Positions 29,425-38,690 are shown, counted from the first letter of the stretch. The stretch is DNA of 64,000 bases from Psychrobacter coccoides (GCF_017498085.1 NZ_JAGBKM010000015.1:1-64000), one strand, 5' to 3'. The notes: a model not told the origin generated them from the sequence alone. Numbers and translations: made by a program.

Positions 29425-30492
29425 ATGCATAGAACACATGTCGAGCTAATCGATATTGATGAGAACTGGGATAAACAAGCGCTGGATTATAAATGTGACA
29501 TATATCATTTATCTAAATGGCTTCATGCTTCCATCATTATAGATGGTGGAACTCCAAAAGGCATCATGGCGCAGTATAATAATAAGAAAATACTGATTCC
29601 AATCATCGTCAGAACCATCGATGATGAGTATTGGGATGCCACATCCACTTATGGCTACGGCGGCCCATTAATTGACAGTACTTTAACCAATCAAGACATA
29701 GACACCATATTAGAAGAGATACGCCACTTTCTTTATCATAAGGGCTGTGTTTCTTTGTTTATGAGGCTACATCCAATCATTAATAAAGACTGGTTACCCA
29801 CTGTCGGTACAGCTCTCACACATGGGCTAACCTTATATTCTGACTTAAGTAAATCTGAAGATGAGCACTGGAAGGAAACACAAAACCAACACCGCAGAGG
29901 AATCAAAAAAGCGCTGAAGACGGATGTGACGGTAGAAGCAGAAACGCTCACTGTAGAGCGTGCGATGATGTTTTCAAACATCTACAAAGAGACCATGCAA
30001 AACGTTAAAGCCGACCAGTACTACTTCTTCGACGACAGCTACTTCTGTGATCTGGCTAAAAACCTACAAGACAGAATCCTATTGCTCACAGCTTATAAAG
30101 ACGATATTGCGATTGCTTCTTCTATTTACACCCTATGTAAAGAATCAGGAATCATGCAGTTTCATCTGGGCGGTACACTTAGTGACTATAGAAAACTGCA
30201 AGCTTCTAAGCTGATTACTCATGTTGCTAGAGACTGGGGAAGACAAAACGCATATGACACCCTCCATCTAGGCGGCGGAGTTGGTGCCAAGTTAGATGCT
30301 CTATATGAGTATAAAAAAGGGTTTAGCTCTGGAGAGCTGGTGTTCAAAACCTACAGGCTGGTGGTTAATACAGCTAAATATGAGCAGCTGGTAGCAGATA
30401 TCGGGCTGCCTGAAGAAGACCTAACCTCAGAGTACTTTCCATTGTATAGAAAGAGAGTGACCGAAACACAGGATTTAGAGGAGGCTTTATAA
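29425..30492 (+). CDS. FemAB-like GNAT-fold acyl/aminoacyltransferase
   Basis: 355 aa. The layout resembles FemABX/lipid-II aminoacyltransferase-like GNAT proteins. An N-terminal lobe has W-rich segments (DENWDKQ, YWDATSTYGYGGPL). A central RGIKKALK stretch follows, and then a second lobe with the acceptor-site pattern GGTLSDYRKLQASKLITHVARDWGRQNAYDTLHLGGG, common in this group. The true substrate is unknown; related genes often act on peptidoglycan, exopolysaccharide or lipid precursors. No Shine-Dalgarno is obvious. The next gene follows in the same direction after 95 bases. Confidence 0.75.
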   Translation: MHRTHVELIDIDENWDKQALDYKCDIYHLSKWLHASIIIDGGTPKGIMAQYNNKKILIPIIVRTIDDEYWDATSTYGYGGPLIDSTLTNQDIDTILEEIRHFLYHKGCVSLFMRLHPIINKDWLPTVGTALTHGLTLYSDLSKSEDEHWKETQNQHRRGIKKALKTDVTVEAETLTVERAMMFSNIYKETMQNVKADQYYFFDDSYFCDLAKNLQDRILLLTAYKDDIAIASSIYTLCKESGIMQFHLGGTLSDYRKLQASKLITHVARDWGRQNAYDTLHLGGGVGAKLDALYEYKKGFSSGELVFKTYRLVVNTAKYEQLVADIGLPEEDLTSEYFPLYRKRVTETQDLEEAL

Positions 30493-30587
30493 CCAAACAG
30501 CCCTCTTGAACTCAAGCACAATCAGTCGCATATCAAGACCATAAGCACACACTCAAAAACAGTGACAAATGCACTTTTGGTAAGGAT

Positions 30588-32183
30588 ATGGCAAACACAA
30601 TGACTCAAACTTTCACAGCAAACGACACTGAGTTTGCTAAAAGCGACTCTGTGCCTGATAAAAAAACGAATAACCAATCAAAAAAACGGGTGGGTATTTT
30701 GGGCGGTGGAACAGCAGGCGCAACGATAGCCATTCGTCTTGCAGCATTGGGTCTCGATACTTATCTCTTTGAAAAAAAGCACTCACTAATCGATGGGCCG
30801 CCCATGTGTCATCTACATGCAGGCGGCAATCTTTATCGTGAAATTCCTGATGAGGACTGCGTGGCATTACTCGAGCAATGTATCGATATCTTGCGCCTAT
30901 ACCCTTATACCATAGACGTACGTCCTACCGTGTTTGCTGTGCCCACTCGCGATAAAGGGTCGCCAGAGGACCTGCTGCCTCGTCTTGATGTTTTGACAGA
31001 TGCCTATCGCAAACTGATCACCAAAGACCCCGACAATGAAGTCCTGGGTAAGCCTGAGCATTATTATCAGCTCTATAGTCATGAACAGTTGATTGCACTC
31101 TCTGAACGTGAGCAAGTCGCCACGCCGAGCAGTGTTGACGAGTGGATGATACCGGTTGCTAAATACTTAGACCTCAACAAAGTTAAATTTCCCCTGATTG
31201 TGGTACAAGAGTATGGTTGGAATATATTTCGTTTGGCCGCCTCCGCTCAGTTGGCGTTAGAAGAATATGACAATGCTCATGTTTTCACTGATACCAAAGT
31301 CCAGCAAGTGATGCCGGTGGACTGTGAGAACTGTACCAATGCCGACCACCATGTTACTAGGTGGCGTATTGATTATCAGCAAACACATCAGCCTGATGCT
31401 GAGTCTATAGAAGTTGACTATTTAATCAATGCTTGTGGTTTTCGTACCGGTGTCATAGATGATATGGTCGGTGTCGATGTCAAACGCATGGTAGAGTTTA
31501 AGTCTTCTTATATCACCCATTGGGATGATGCTGGCGGGCAGATACCAGAGATTATCGTGTATGGTGAGCGAGGCACGCCAGATGGTATGGCACAGCTGAC
31601 CCCTTATCCAGGGGGTTACTTTCAGATTCATGGTATGAGTAAAGCCATCACTTTGTTCGATGATGGTCTGGTAGCTTCTAACAAGTACAGCGCTCAACCT
31701 AAACTGCCCAATCAGTATGTGCACTACATTGAAGATGGCTGGGACAAAACCCCGCTACAAGCTCGTAGCCAAAAATCTATTGATTACATCGCTGAGTTTG
31801 TGCCCACCTTTAATAGTGCACGTAGCGTTGGCAATGCACTGTATGGCGGACAACAAATCCCGGGGACAGATGACACGCTGCGGGTAGCTGATGTCAGCTT
31901 ATACCCCAATATACGTTATGCACGTGCAGAAAACGTCAAAGCCTCATCGACCTTGATGGCCGCTGATGAGATCGTTGAGCAGCTTATGGAGGTTGATTTA
32001 ATAGACCACGACACGCCAGCCAATCGTCAGCGTTACGCCCATCAATGGCAATATCTTGCTCATAACAATAGCATGACTGTCGACAAGCTGGCACATACTT
32101 TGGCTGCAGCACGTGGATTTCCAGTGGCGATGGCCAAGGTCAATAACAGTATTGACCAAACCACAATCAAGCGCTCCGCATAA
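30588..32183 (+). CDS. FAD-dependent oxidoreductase of unknown substrate
   Basis: 531 aa. After a hydrophilic N-terminus of about 35 residues comes the dinucleotide-binding motif GILGGGTAGATIAIRLAALGLDTYLFEKK. A later YLINACGFRTG and a GTDDTLRVADVSLYPNIRYA block look like the second FAD contacts. No family with a known reaction could be recognised. Start choice: the ATG at 30588 overlaps the end of the AAGGA site (one-base spacing), while the ATG at 30600 is 13 bases away, so neither is ideal. It may be cotranscribed with the FemAB-like gene. Confidence 0.72.
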   Translation: MANTMTQTFTANDTEFAKSDSVPDKKTNNQSKKRVGILGGGTAGATIAIRLAALGLDTYLFEKKHSLIDGPPMCHLHAGGNLYREIPDEDCVALLEQCIDILRLYPYTIDVRPTVFAVPTRDKGSPEDLLPRLDVLTDAYRKLITKDPDNEVLGKPEHYYQLYSHEQLIALSEREQVATPSSVDEWMIPVAKYLDLNKVKFPLIVVQEYGWNIFRLAASAQLALEEYDNAHVFTDTKVQQVMPVDCENCTNADHHVTRWRIDYQQTHQPDAESIEVDYLINACGFRTGVIDDMVGVDVKRMVEFKSSYITHWDDAGGQIPEIIVYGERGTPDGMAQLTPYPGGYFQIHGMSKAITLFDDGLVASNKYSAQPKLPNQYVHYIEDGWDKTPLQARSQKSIDYIAEFVPTFNSARSVGNALYGGQQIPGTDDTLRVADVSLYPNIRYARAENVKASSTLMAADEIVEQLMEVDLIDHDTPANRQRYAHQWQYLAHNNSMTVDKLAHTLAAARGFPVAMAKVNNSIDQTTIKRSA

Positions 32184-32232
32184 CTTGGGCGCTTAATAGT
32201 CGTCTTTACTATGGGTTGATTGCAGAGTTTTG

Positions 32233-32262
32233 GGTAGGGTCTTATTTCCCTACCATTTTTTC
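32233..32262 (+). terminator. Terminator of the FAD oxidoreductase gene
   Basis: GGTAGGG (32233-32239) pairs with CCCTACC (32248-32254), followed by ATTTTTT, 50 bases past the stop. The hairpin overlaps the last codons of the convergent LOG gene. Confidence 0.8.
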
Positions 32263-32919
32263 TGTATCGACCTCATCGTCAATCTTGACCACCACATGTA
32301 ACAAGTCGATGGCTTCATCAATGCTGTTACAGACTACCAAACGATCAAGATCCTGCTGCTTCATAAAGCCTTGCTCAGTGGTATATTTTAGATGCTCGAT
32401 CAGCGTGTCGTAAAAGCCATTGATATTAAGAATGATCATGGGTTTTTCGTGTTGGTATAGCTGACGCCAAGTTGCAATTTCCATGATTTCTTCTAGGGTA
32501 CCAAGCCCACCTGGCAAGGTAATAAAGGCGTCCGCATATTCTGCCATGACGGTCTTGCGTGTGTGCATGGTGTCTGTCAGATGCAAACGTGTCAGCTTTT
32601 GATGAGCAATCTCATGTTTGAGCATAAAGGTTGGAATCACCCCTACTGCCTGTGCCCCTGAGTTAATGACCTCGTCAGCCACCGCACCCATAAGCCCAAT
32701 GCTTGCACCACCGTATACCAAACCCAAACCATTTTTTGCCAAAGCCTGACCCAACTCACGGGCAGCTTTTTCATAGACTTCATCATTGCCCGAGCGTGAA
32801 CCACAATAGACAGCGACCAATGGCATGGCTAGCGTGGACTTGTCTACCGCTTTTTCGATATGGGTAATATCTTGACTGGTTAATACTTCATAATTGGTAT
32901 TGTTGATGTTCATTTGCAT
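32242..32919 (-). CDS. LOG family protein (nucleoside-5'-monophosphate phosphoribohydrolase)
   Basis: 225 aa, Rossmann-like LOG/TIGR00730 fold. The family motifs are present: VAVYCGSRSGND, VYGGASIGLMGAVADEV and PGGLGTLEEIMEIATWRQL. LOG enzymes cleave the base from AMP-type nucleotides, including cytokinin nucleotides, so a housekeeping nucleotide role is likely. The start at 32919 has AAGGAA five bases upstream. About 35 extra N-terminal residues precede the core compared with short family members. It is convergent with the FAD oxidoreductase gene. Confidence 0.9.
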   Translation of the reverse strand: MQMNINNTNYEVLTSQDITHIEKAVDKSTLAMPLVAVYCGSRSGNDEVYEKAARELGQALAKNGLGLVYGGASIGLMGAVADEVINSGAQAVGVIPTFMLKHEIAHQKLTRLHLTDTMHTRKTVMAEYADAFITLPGGLGTLEEIMEIATWRQLYQHEKPMIILNINGFYDTLIEHLKYTTEQGFMKQQDLDRLVVCNSIDEAIDLLHVVVKIDDEVDTEKMVGK

Positions 32920-33216
32920 AGGGTTTCCTTAAGTTTTTATGTCGATTGTTATTTTTTAGAGTGTCTTATTATTTATTGTTGATAAATATCTATATTAGAG
33001 TTGACCCACTTGAAAGCCAATACCGTACTCCTAGGAAAATGAGTGTTGCGCAGTATCAACAAAATACAGCACGTAAATAAAACCTCTACCAGTCGTACGG
33101 TGACATTAGCGTATCCGTTTATTGCAAACTCACTATAACACACGTCATCTGATCTCACGGCAATAAAGACGCTTTGACATGGTTTCAATGATGGCCAGTT
33201 ATCAAGGATGATAAGC

Positions 33217-33893
33217 TCAGTCCTTAATTTTATTAGACGCCTCTGCTTCGACACATTTAGTCAAAGCCGAATACAATGACGGCTGCAGGTTATGGATACT
33301 AGCCAGCATCCATTTTGCATAGCTGATGGGCACGTCTTTAATGAGCTTGCCCTTATGCTTACCGAAAGGCATCTTGCGCATAGGCTGAGCGGTATTGGAA
33401 ATCTTATGCGCCTCAGCAAAATCAGTCGGTGCAATATCAAGGCGCTCGCAGCAAGCTTGATAGAGCAGATAGCACATGCGTGCGCATCATGGGCGGCTGC
33501 CGTCATCTGACGGGCTGCAGACTGGCCGATTAACTGCTCAATACACTTTGACTGACCGTAATAACGCCATTCTGGAAAAGCCTCTCGTGCTAGACGTACC
33601 GTACATATCAGCTTGGTAGAAGGACGGCCAATGACTCGCCAATCAAAGCGTACATTATGACCAATCAAATACTCTGATAATTCAAATTTCTCTAGCTTAA
33701 AACACTCCAGACCAGCCACATCCTCATCGGTAATACCATGTACTTTGATGACCACTGGTGAGATGGATCTGCCACTATTAAAATACTTCATCCACTCAAA
33801 ACCCGTCGCTACATTAATAGTTGCCACCTGAATCGGCCTTGGATCACTGCCTTGGTCTGTTTCCGTATCGATAATCAGTGCGGTATGAGTCAT
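33217..33893 (-). pseudogene. Frameshifted exodeoxyribonuclease X-like 3'-5' exonuclease
   Basis: Two frames together make one protein. The first (from 33893) has the DnaQ-like exonuclease start LIIDTETDQGSDPRPIQVA and IGHNVRFDWRVI, ending at AAAHDAHA. The second (down to 33217) continues MCYLLYQACCERLDI and ends with the C-terminal domain typical of ExoX-type proteins, MPFGKHKGKLIKDVPISYAKWML. The break is at about 33477-33487. Near it, the DEDDh HxxxxD motif loses its final Asp (HDAHA then Cys in the first frame). A single-base fix does not restore that Asp; a 4-base loss would explain both faults. Confidence 0.78.
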
Positions 33894-34145
33894 AGCAGTT
33901 TAACCATATGTAGCAGCATTTATTTTGGCATAATATTTTATCTAGGTGAGGTTTTGTGTAAAGTGTGACAAGAAACGTTATATTTATGGGGATAAAAGCT
34001 CGATAAAACAATACCATACCAGTGCTACAAAATAAGGCCCTTAGACTGTCATTAGGGCGTACCCTTGAGTCAATCGATAAACATTTAGATGAGGATATGT
34101 TCTAATAACTCTATAATAAACCATCAAACCGATAAAGAGAGCTCA

Positions 34146-34736
34146 ATGATAGCTGATGACGATAAGCACCCACCAAAACCCACCCTGTTTAGCCGTCTGC
34201 TCCGCTTACTGATCAGAGCGGCGATGCTGCTTGTATTGCTGTTTGTATTGGACAAACTCCTTCCAAGCATCAGCCAACAAACCCAGTCTTTTGTCGTCGC
34301 TAAGTGGCAACAGCTCAGCCTACTACAGCAAGAGTTGCCAACAGAAAACAGCCTGCCCAGCCCATTACCAGGACAGCATCTAACTGATACTTGGGGCGCA
34401 GCACGTAGCCAAGGACGCTCTCACGAAGGCATCGATATCTTTGCCCCTAGAGGTACACCAATACAGTCAACAACGCAAGGCATCGTCAGCAAGGTTGGAG
34501 AGAATACTTTAGGCGGGCGTGTGGTGGTCGTCGTTGGGCCTGGCGGTGCAGGACATTATTATGCGCATTTAGAAGACTATGCGGATATCAGTCCAAACGA
34601 TTGGGTAAATGCCGGCGATATCATCGGTTATGTCGGCGACAGTGGCAACGCTAAAGGCACACCGCCACATGTACATTACGGCGTATATATCAATGGTAGT
34701 GCTGTCAATCCTTATCCACTTTTGCAAAAAGACTAA
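34146..34736 (+). CDS. M23 family metallopeptidase (LytM-like)
   Basis: 196 aa from the ATG at 34146, which is preceded by AGAGAG; the frame is open 19 codons further upstream. A single transmembrane segment at about residues 20-40 ([16 protein letters not shown]) anchors it. The C-terminal peptidase domain has the zinc site motifs [20 protein letters not shown] and the HVHYG ligand pair, so it is predicted active. M23 peptidases cut peptidoglycan peptides or bind division proteins. A monocistronic gene, convergent with phoR, whose stop is three bases away. Confidence 0.88.
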   Translation: MIADDDKHPPKPTLFSRLLRLLIRAAMLLVLLFVLDKLLPSISQQTQSFVVAKWQQLSLLQQELPTENSLPSPLPGQHLTDTWGAARSQGRSHEGIDIFAPRGTPIQSTTQGIVSKVGENTLGGRVVVVVGPGGAGHYYAHLEDYADISPNDWVNAGDIIGYVGDSGNAKGTPPHVHYGVYINGSAVNPYPLLQKD

Positions 34737-34739
34737 ATA

Positions 34740-35822
34740 TCAGAGCGGAGCAGCTGTGCGCACATGACTGATTGGAAACACGGCGCTAAAAGTCGAGCCC
34801 TTGCCTTCTGTAGATTCAATTTGTAAGTTTGCGTCATATTGATACAAGACGTGCTTTACAATCGCCAGCCCTAGTCCTGTACCACCTGTGGCACGGCTGC
34901 GACCTTTATCGATACGATAAAAGCGCTCGGTCAAACGGGCGATATGTTGCGGCTCAATACCGATACCGTCATCCTCAACAGAAAACTGGCAGCCATCAGA
35001 GGTTCTTGCCCAGCTGATCGTTATGTTGCCGCCTTTTGGCGTGTATTTAATCGCATTGATGACCAAGTTCGACAAGGCGCTATTTAAGTACATCTCTGAG
35101 CCATATAAGCCGTCGTAGGTATCTATTTGCAAATGAATACTATGATTGTATTCCGTGTTGTAGGCTTGCGCATCATCGTAAATATGCGTAAGCAGTTTGG
35201 TCATATCTATATAGTGTAGCTCATGCGTCTCTTCTATCTCAATTCGAGACAGCAGCAATAAGTCGTTGACAATCCTATTCATACGCGCTGTCTGCTGGGT
35301 CATCAGCTCAAACCCACGTTGCCAGTGCGGCGGCATATCGGGTTGACCTGAGAAGTTCTCAAGGTAGCCCATCATGACTGTCAATGGGGTGCGCAGCTCA
35401 TGCGAGACATTTGCTACAAAGTCACGGCGCATTTGCTCTAAATGATGCAGGCGCGTCACATCATAGATAATCAATAGCTTTTCGTCACCAAACGGGGTGA
35501 GCTCGCATTTAAGATAACGCTTAGGATCTCGCCAAGATGCCATGTGGACACCATCGTTGGGTTTCGTCATGCTCTGATAGTACTGACGAAATTCAGGCAC
35601 AGTAATAAAATCAAAAATGCACTTGCCTTTATCGTTTGATTGTAACAACAATAAGTCTTCAGCCGCCTGATTCCACCACTCCAAGCTATCATCGTCATTT
35701 AGCAATATCACCGCATCTTGCAGTGCCCGTAATGAGCTTCTGATCTTTTTAAGCTGACCCATTACGTCTTGCTGAGCGACTTGATCTTGCTGCATACCCT
35801 GCTGTTCATTTTCCATAGTCAT
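34740..35822 (-). CDS. phoR: PhoR-type sensor histidine kinase without N-terminal membrane segments
   Basis: 360 aa, partner of PhoB in phosphate-starvation signalling. The match begins at LKKIRSSLRALQDAVIL (the PAS region of E. coli PhoR, about residue 85). It is followed by the phosphoacceptor H141 in NVSHELRTPLT, NLVINAIKYTP (N-box), DDGIGI and GTGLGLAIVKH. The two transmembrane helices normally before the PAS domain are missing and replaced by about 20 Gln-rich residues (MTMENEQQGMQQDQVAQQDV). The start has AAGGATG six bases upstream, so this is a real start, not a truncation artefact. It is separated from phoB by 377 bases of repeats. Confidence 0.88.
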   Translation of the reverse strand: MTMENEQQGMQQDQVAQQDVMGQLKKIRSSLRALQDAVILLNDDDSLEWWNQAAEDLLLLQSNDKGKCIFDFITVPEFRQYYQSMTKPNDGVHMASWRDPKRYLKCELTPFGDEKLLIIYDVTRLHHLEQMRRDFVANVSHELRTPLTVMMGYLENFSGQPDMPPHWQRGFELMTQQTARMNRIVNDLLLLSRIEIEETHELHYIDMTKLLTHIYDDAQAYNTEYNHSIHLQIDTYDGLYGSEMYLNSALSNLVINAIKYTPKGGNITISWARTSDGCQFSVEDDGIGIEPQHIARLTERFYRIDKGRSRATGGTGLGLAIVKHVLYQYDANLQIESTEGKGSTFSAVFPISHVRTAAPL

Positions 35823-35859
35823 CTATCATCCTTACCATTAGTCGCTATAGTCAGTACTG

Positions 35860-36030
35860 GGGCGTGTCCTCAATTCAATCAATCGTCATTTAAATGGGCT
35901 AAAAATGGTTAAATGTTGCCAAACAGCGGCAAATAGCGAGTTAATATCTCGATATTATCAGCGCTATTTTTCTTGTTTGTCTGCCATTTATCTCATTTTT
36001 ATCACCATTTTTAAAATGAGGACACGCCCT
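35860..36030. repeat. 170-bp MITE-like element between phoB and phoR
   Basis: Perfect 13-bp terminal inverted repeats, GGGCGTGTCCTCA at 35860-35872 and its complement at 36017-36029, with inverted similarity running further inward (CATTTAAAT/AAAAATGG blocks). No coding capacity. A clear target-site duplication is not visible. Confidence 0.75.
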
Positions 36031-36150
36031 AAATAAAATCGATACATTATTAATAGTCACGTGCTCCTGGTATAAATTTTACTTGCTTGCTGTGCCTACG
36101 CCGACAGAGGCTGCGCAAAATTTATCTCAGGAGCACTGTATCGTTTTTAT
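36030..36150. repeat. Dispersed Psychrobacter-type repeat, copy 1
   Basis: A sequence matching 59518-59600 over about 83 bases, with 26 identical bases at 36089-36114. This copy folds: GTGCTCCTG (36061) pairs with CAGGAGCAC (36136), and CGATAC (36040) with GTATCG (36143). It abuts the MITE-like element and lies just before the phoR start region. Function unknown; perhaps another small mobile element. Confidence 0.7.
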
Positions 36151-36199
36151 AATGAATCAACTATACGCTGCAAGCCATATACCATTCTGCCAAGCTGCT

Positions 36200-36904
36200 T
36201 TATACGTTTTCAACCAGACTAGAGAAACGATAGCCGGTACCACGCACGGTTTGAATTAAAGTATCGCAGCCATGAGGCTTTAAAAGCTTACGTAAGCGTC
36301 TGATATGGACATCTATGGTCCGATCTTCGATGTAGACATTGCCACCCCATACCTGATCAAGCAGCTGTGTGCGGGTATAAGCACGCTCCGGATGACTCAT
36401 AAAAAACGCCAAGAGACGATATTCTGTTGGGCCAACTTCAATGCTTTTGCCACTTACAGTGACCCGCTGGCTTTTGGGATCGAGGCTCAACTTCCCCACG
36501 TCGATGGACTTATCAGCACTCAGTGCACTACTGCGACGCAAGACGGCTTTGATTCTCGAAATCAGCTCACGTGTTGAAAAAGGCTTGGTCATATAGTCAT
36601 CAGCGCCAGCATCAAGGCCATGAACCTTGCTGTCCTCTTCACTTTTGGCCGTCAGCATGATGACAGGTATCTCAGCGAGCAACTCATCGTTTTTGAGCAT
36701 GCGACAAAAATCAATGCCGCTTTTGTCTCCAGGGAGCATCCAGTCTAGTAAGATAAGCGCAGGACGGTGATCAACCACTTGCTGATGCGCTTCTGAGACA
36801 TCAGTCGCCTGCAAGCTATCAAACCCCGCCATCTCTAAGGTCATGACCACCATCTCACGAATCGCAGGCTCATCTTCAACGATTAAAATCTGCTCATTAT
36901 ACAT
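36200..36904 (-). CDS. phoB: Phosphate regulon response regulator PhoB
   Basis: 234 aa. The receiver domain has the acidic pocket VEDEP and the phosphoacceptor D54 in LLDWMLPG, with the KPFSTREL lysine. The C-terminal winged-helix DNA-binding domain carries IEVGPTEYRLLAFFMSHPERAYTRTQLLDQVWG and RTIDVHIRRLRKLL, close to classical PhoB. Two Pho boxes lie upstream, so it probably activates itself. phoR follows after 377 bases. Cognate pst genes are not in the window. Confidence 0.95.
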   Translation of the reverse strand: MYNEQILIVEDEPAIREMVVMTLEMAGFDSLQATDVSEAHQQVVDHRPALILLDWMLPGDKSGIDFCRMLKNDELLAEIPVIMLTAKSEEDSKVHGLDAGADDYMTKPFSTRELISRIKAVLRRSSALSADKSIDVGKLSLDPKSQRVTVSGKSIEVGPTEYRLLAFFMSHPERAYTRTQLLDQVWGGNVYIEDRTIDVHIRRLRKLLKPHGCDTLIQTVRGTGYRFSSLVENV

Positions 36905-36965
36905 ACAACAACCTTGTTATTACGCACTCTTAAAAGGGTTAAAGGCAAAAAACACCACAGCAATT

Positions 36966-37121
36966 GCCAATCTGAGTCTATTAAACGTCTTAATTATGAC
37001 AGTTTGATGACAATTAGAATCTAATCCATTTTTAGTGATTTATGCCAATCTGAGTCTATTAAACGTCTTAATTATGACAGTTTGATGACAATTAGAATCT
37101 AAACCATTTTTAGTGATTTAA
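36966..37121 (-). promoter_or_regulatory. Tandemly duplicated phoB promoter with two Pho boxes
   Basis: A 78-bp unit (36966-37043) is repeated at 37044-37121 with one mismatch and a few divergent end bases. Read on the minus strand, each copy contains a Pho box, TTGTCAT-CAAA-CTGTCAT (36996-37013 and 37074-37091), and 11 bases later TTAATA as the -10. That is the arrangement of PhoB-activated promoters. phoB starts at 36904. Confidence 0.85.
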
Positions 37122-37132
37122 GTCCTAACGAT

Positions 37133-37588
37133 TCACGACACCTCTAGTAAGAAGTTTAGCGGTCCATCATTGACACTCTCAACTTGCATATTGGCACCGA
37201 ATTGACCGTTAGCAACTTTGGCATACTGTGTGTCGGCATAAGCGACCAGCTGCTCAAACAGCACTTGTGCCGCATCAGGTGTCATTGCTGGACCAAAGTC
37301 AGGGCGACGGCCTTTGTCTGTCTTTGCCATCAAGGTAAACTGCGGCACCAGCAATAACCCGCCAGCAACTTGCTGCACATTTAAATCCAGCTTGCCATAC
37401 TTCGCTGGGTCGCTCTCATTCTCAAAAATACGATAAGTCAGAATTTTATCGATCATCCGCTGTGCATTCTCTAAGCTATCGTCATGCCCCAAACCAATAT
37501 ATGCCAATATACCCTGATCAATTGAGCCGACACAGCTTTCATCAACGGTGACGCTGGCACGATTGACCCGCTGGATAAGTGCTCTCAT
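37133..37588 (-). CDS. dtd: D-aminoacyl-tRNA deacylase
   Basis: 151 aa proofreading enzyme that removes D-amino acids mischarged on tRNA. Shows MRALIQRVNRASVTVDESCVGSIDQGILAYIGLGHDD, LLVPQFTLMAKTDKGRRPDFGPAM and the NDGP motif (SVNDGPLNFLLEV), which carries the cross-subunit Gly-Pro activity element. Divergent from psd; the last codon falls near the phoB promoter repeats. Confidence 0.96.
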   Translation of the reverse strand: MRALIQRVNRASVTVDESCVGSIDQGILAYIGLGHDDSLENAQRMIDKILTYRIFENESDPAKYGKLDLNVQQVAGGLLLVPQFTLMAKTDKGRRPDFGPAMTPDAAQVLFEQLVAYADTQYAKVANGQFGANMQVESVNDGPLNFLLEVS

Positions 37589-37706
37589 TGATTACCTCCT
37601 TTAACGATTATGGTCATACCCTCAGATGCTGACCATGATAAAATATAAAGATGAATGATTCCCTGATGCTACTTTCTAATTTTAATAACGATATTGGTCA
37701 CCTATC

Positions 37707-38546
37707 ATGAATTTATTTACCACCATTCAACAGTTTGTGCCACAACAAAAAATCAGCAAAGCTGCTGGCCGTTTGGCCGCCAGTCGTCACCCTATGGTGA
37801 AACGTGCTTTTATCCGTAGCTTTGCCAAGGCCTATGATATCAGCTTAGATGATTATGAGCGTCAAAGCCTGAATGCTTATGAGAGCTTTAATGACTTTTT
37901 TACTCGTGAGCTCAAAGATGACGCCCGTACTATCGATACCCGCACAGATGGCATCGTCAGCCCTGCTGATGGAATGATCTCTCAGTTGGGACAAATAAAA
38001 AAGCATAAGCTACTTCAAGCCAAAGGCAAGCATTACGATATCGGTCAGCTGCTTGCTGATAATAAAGATGGCGACTACTTCGCTGATGGCAGCTTTGCTA
38101 CAGTCTATCTCGCCCCTAGCAACTATCACCGTGTACACATGCCATTTGCAGGCACTTTGACTACCACCCGTTATGTACCTGGCACTCTGTTTTCGGTGAA
38201 TAATACTACGGCGGCTAATGTGCCTGATTTGTTTGCCCGCAACGAGCGTTTGGTTTGTCTGTTTGATACCGAGTATGGCAAAGCTGCTGTTGTCTTGGTT
38301 GGGGCGATGATTGTCGCTGGTATCGAAACCGTAGCCACAGGCAAGATCACCCGTACTGATGATATTCAAGAAGCGAATCACAACATGAAGCTTGAAAAAG
38401 GCGATGAGCTTGGTCGCTTTTATCTCGGCTCCACGGCGATTGTGGTATTGCCAAAAGATGCAGGTATGGCTTGGCAAGATACGATGGCACATGGCACTAC
38501 TGTACAAATGGGACAACTGCTGGGTATGGTAAACCGCACCAAATAA
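37707..38546 (+). CDS. psd: Phosphatidylserine decarboxylase proenzyme
   Basis: Membrane-bound pyruvoyl enzyme that makes phosphatidylethanolamine. 279 aa. The self-cleavage site LGST is at residues 240-243, so the beta and alpha chains are cut between G241 and S242 and the pyruvoyl group forms on S242. VSPADG (D88) and YHRVHMPFAG (H141, H144) supply the remaining catalytic residues. It has no neighbouring operon partner and ends before a strong terminator. Confidence 0.96.
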   Translation: MNLFTTIQQFVPQQKISKAAGRLAASRHPMVKRAFIRSFAKAYDISLDDYERQSLNAYESFNDFFTRELKDDARTIDTRTDGIVSPADGMISQLGQIKKHKLLQAKGKHYDIGQLLADNKDGDYFADGSFATVYLAPSNYHRVHMPFAGTLTTTRYVPGTLFSVNNTTAANVPDLFARNERLVCLFDTEYGKAAVVLVGAMIVAGIETVATGKITRTDDIQEANHNMKLEKGDELGRFYLGSTAIVVLPKDAGMAWQDTMAHGTTVQMGQLLGMVNRTK

Positions 38547-38627
38547 ACCCTAAATGTCAATAAAGGCCAGTGCTGTGCTGCATATTACACTGACCTCCTA
38601 CCCTTAAACTGCTCCAATCAATCAAGA

Positions 38628-38662
38628 ACTGAGCGCTGTATGGTACAGAGCTCAGTCTTTTT
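38628..38662 (+). terminator. Terminator after psd
   Basis: ACTGAGC pairs with GCTCAGT with an inner CTGTA/TACAG stem, followed by TCTTTTTT, about 80 bases past the stop. Confidence 0.8.
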
Positions 38663-38690
38663 TATGACCAGACCATGACAACTGATGTGA

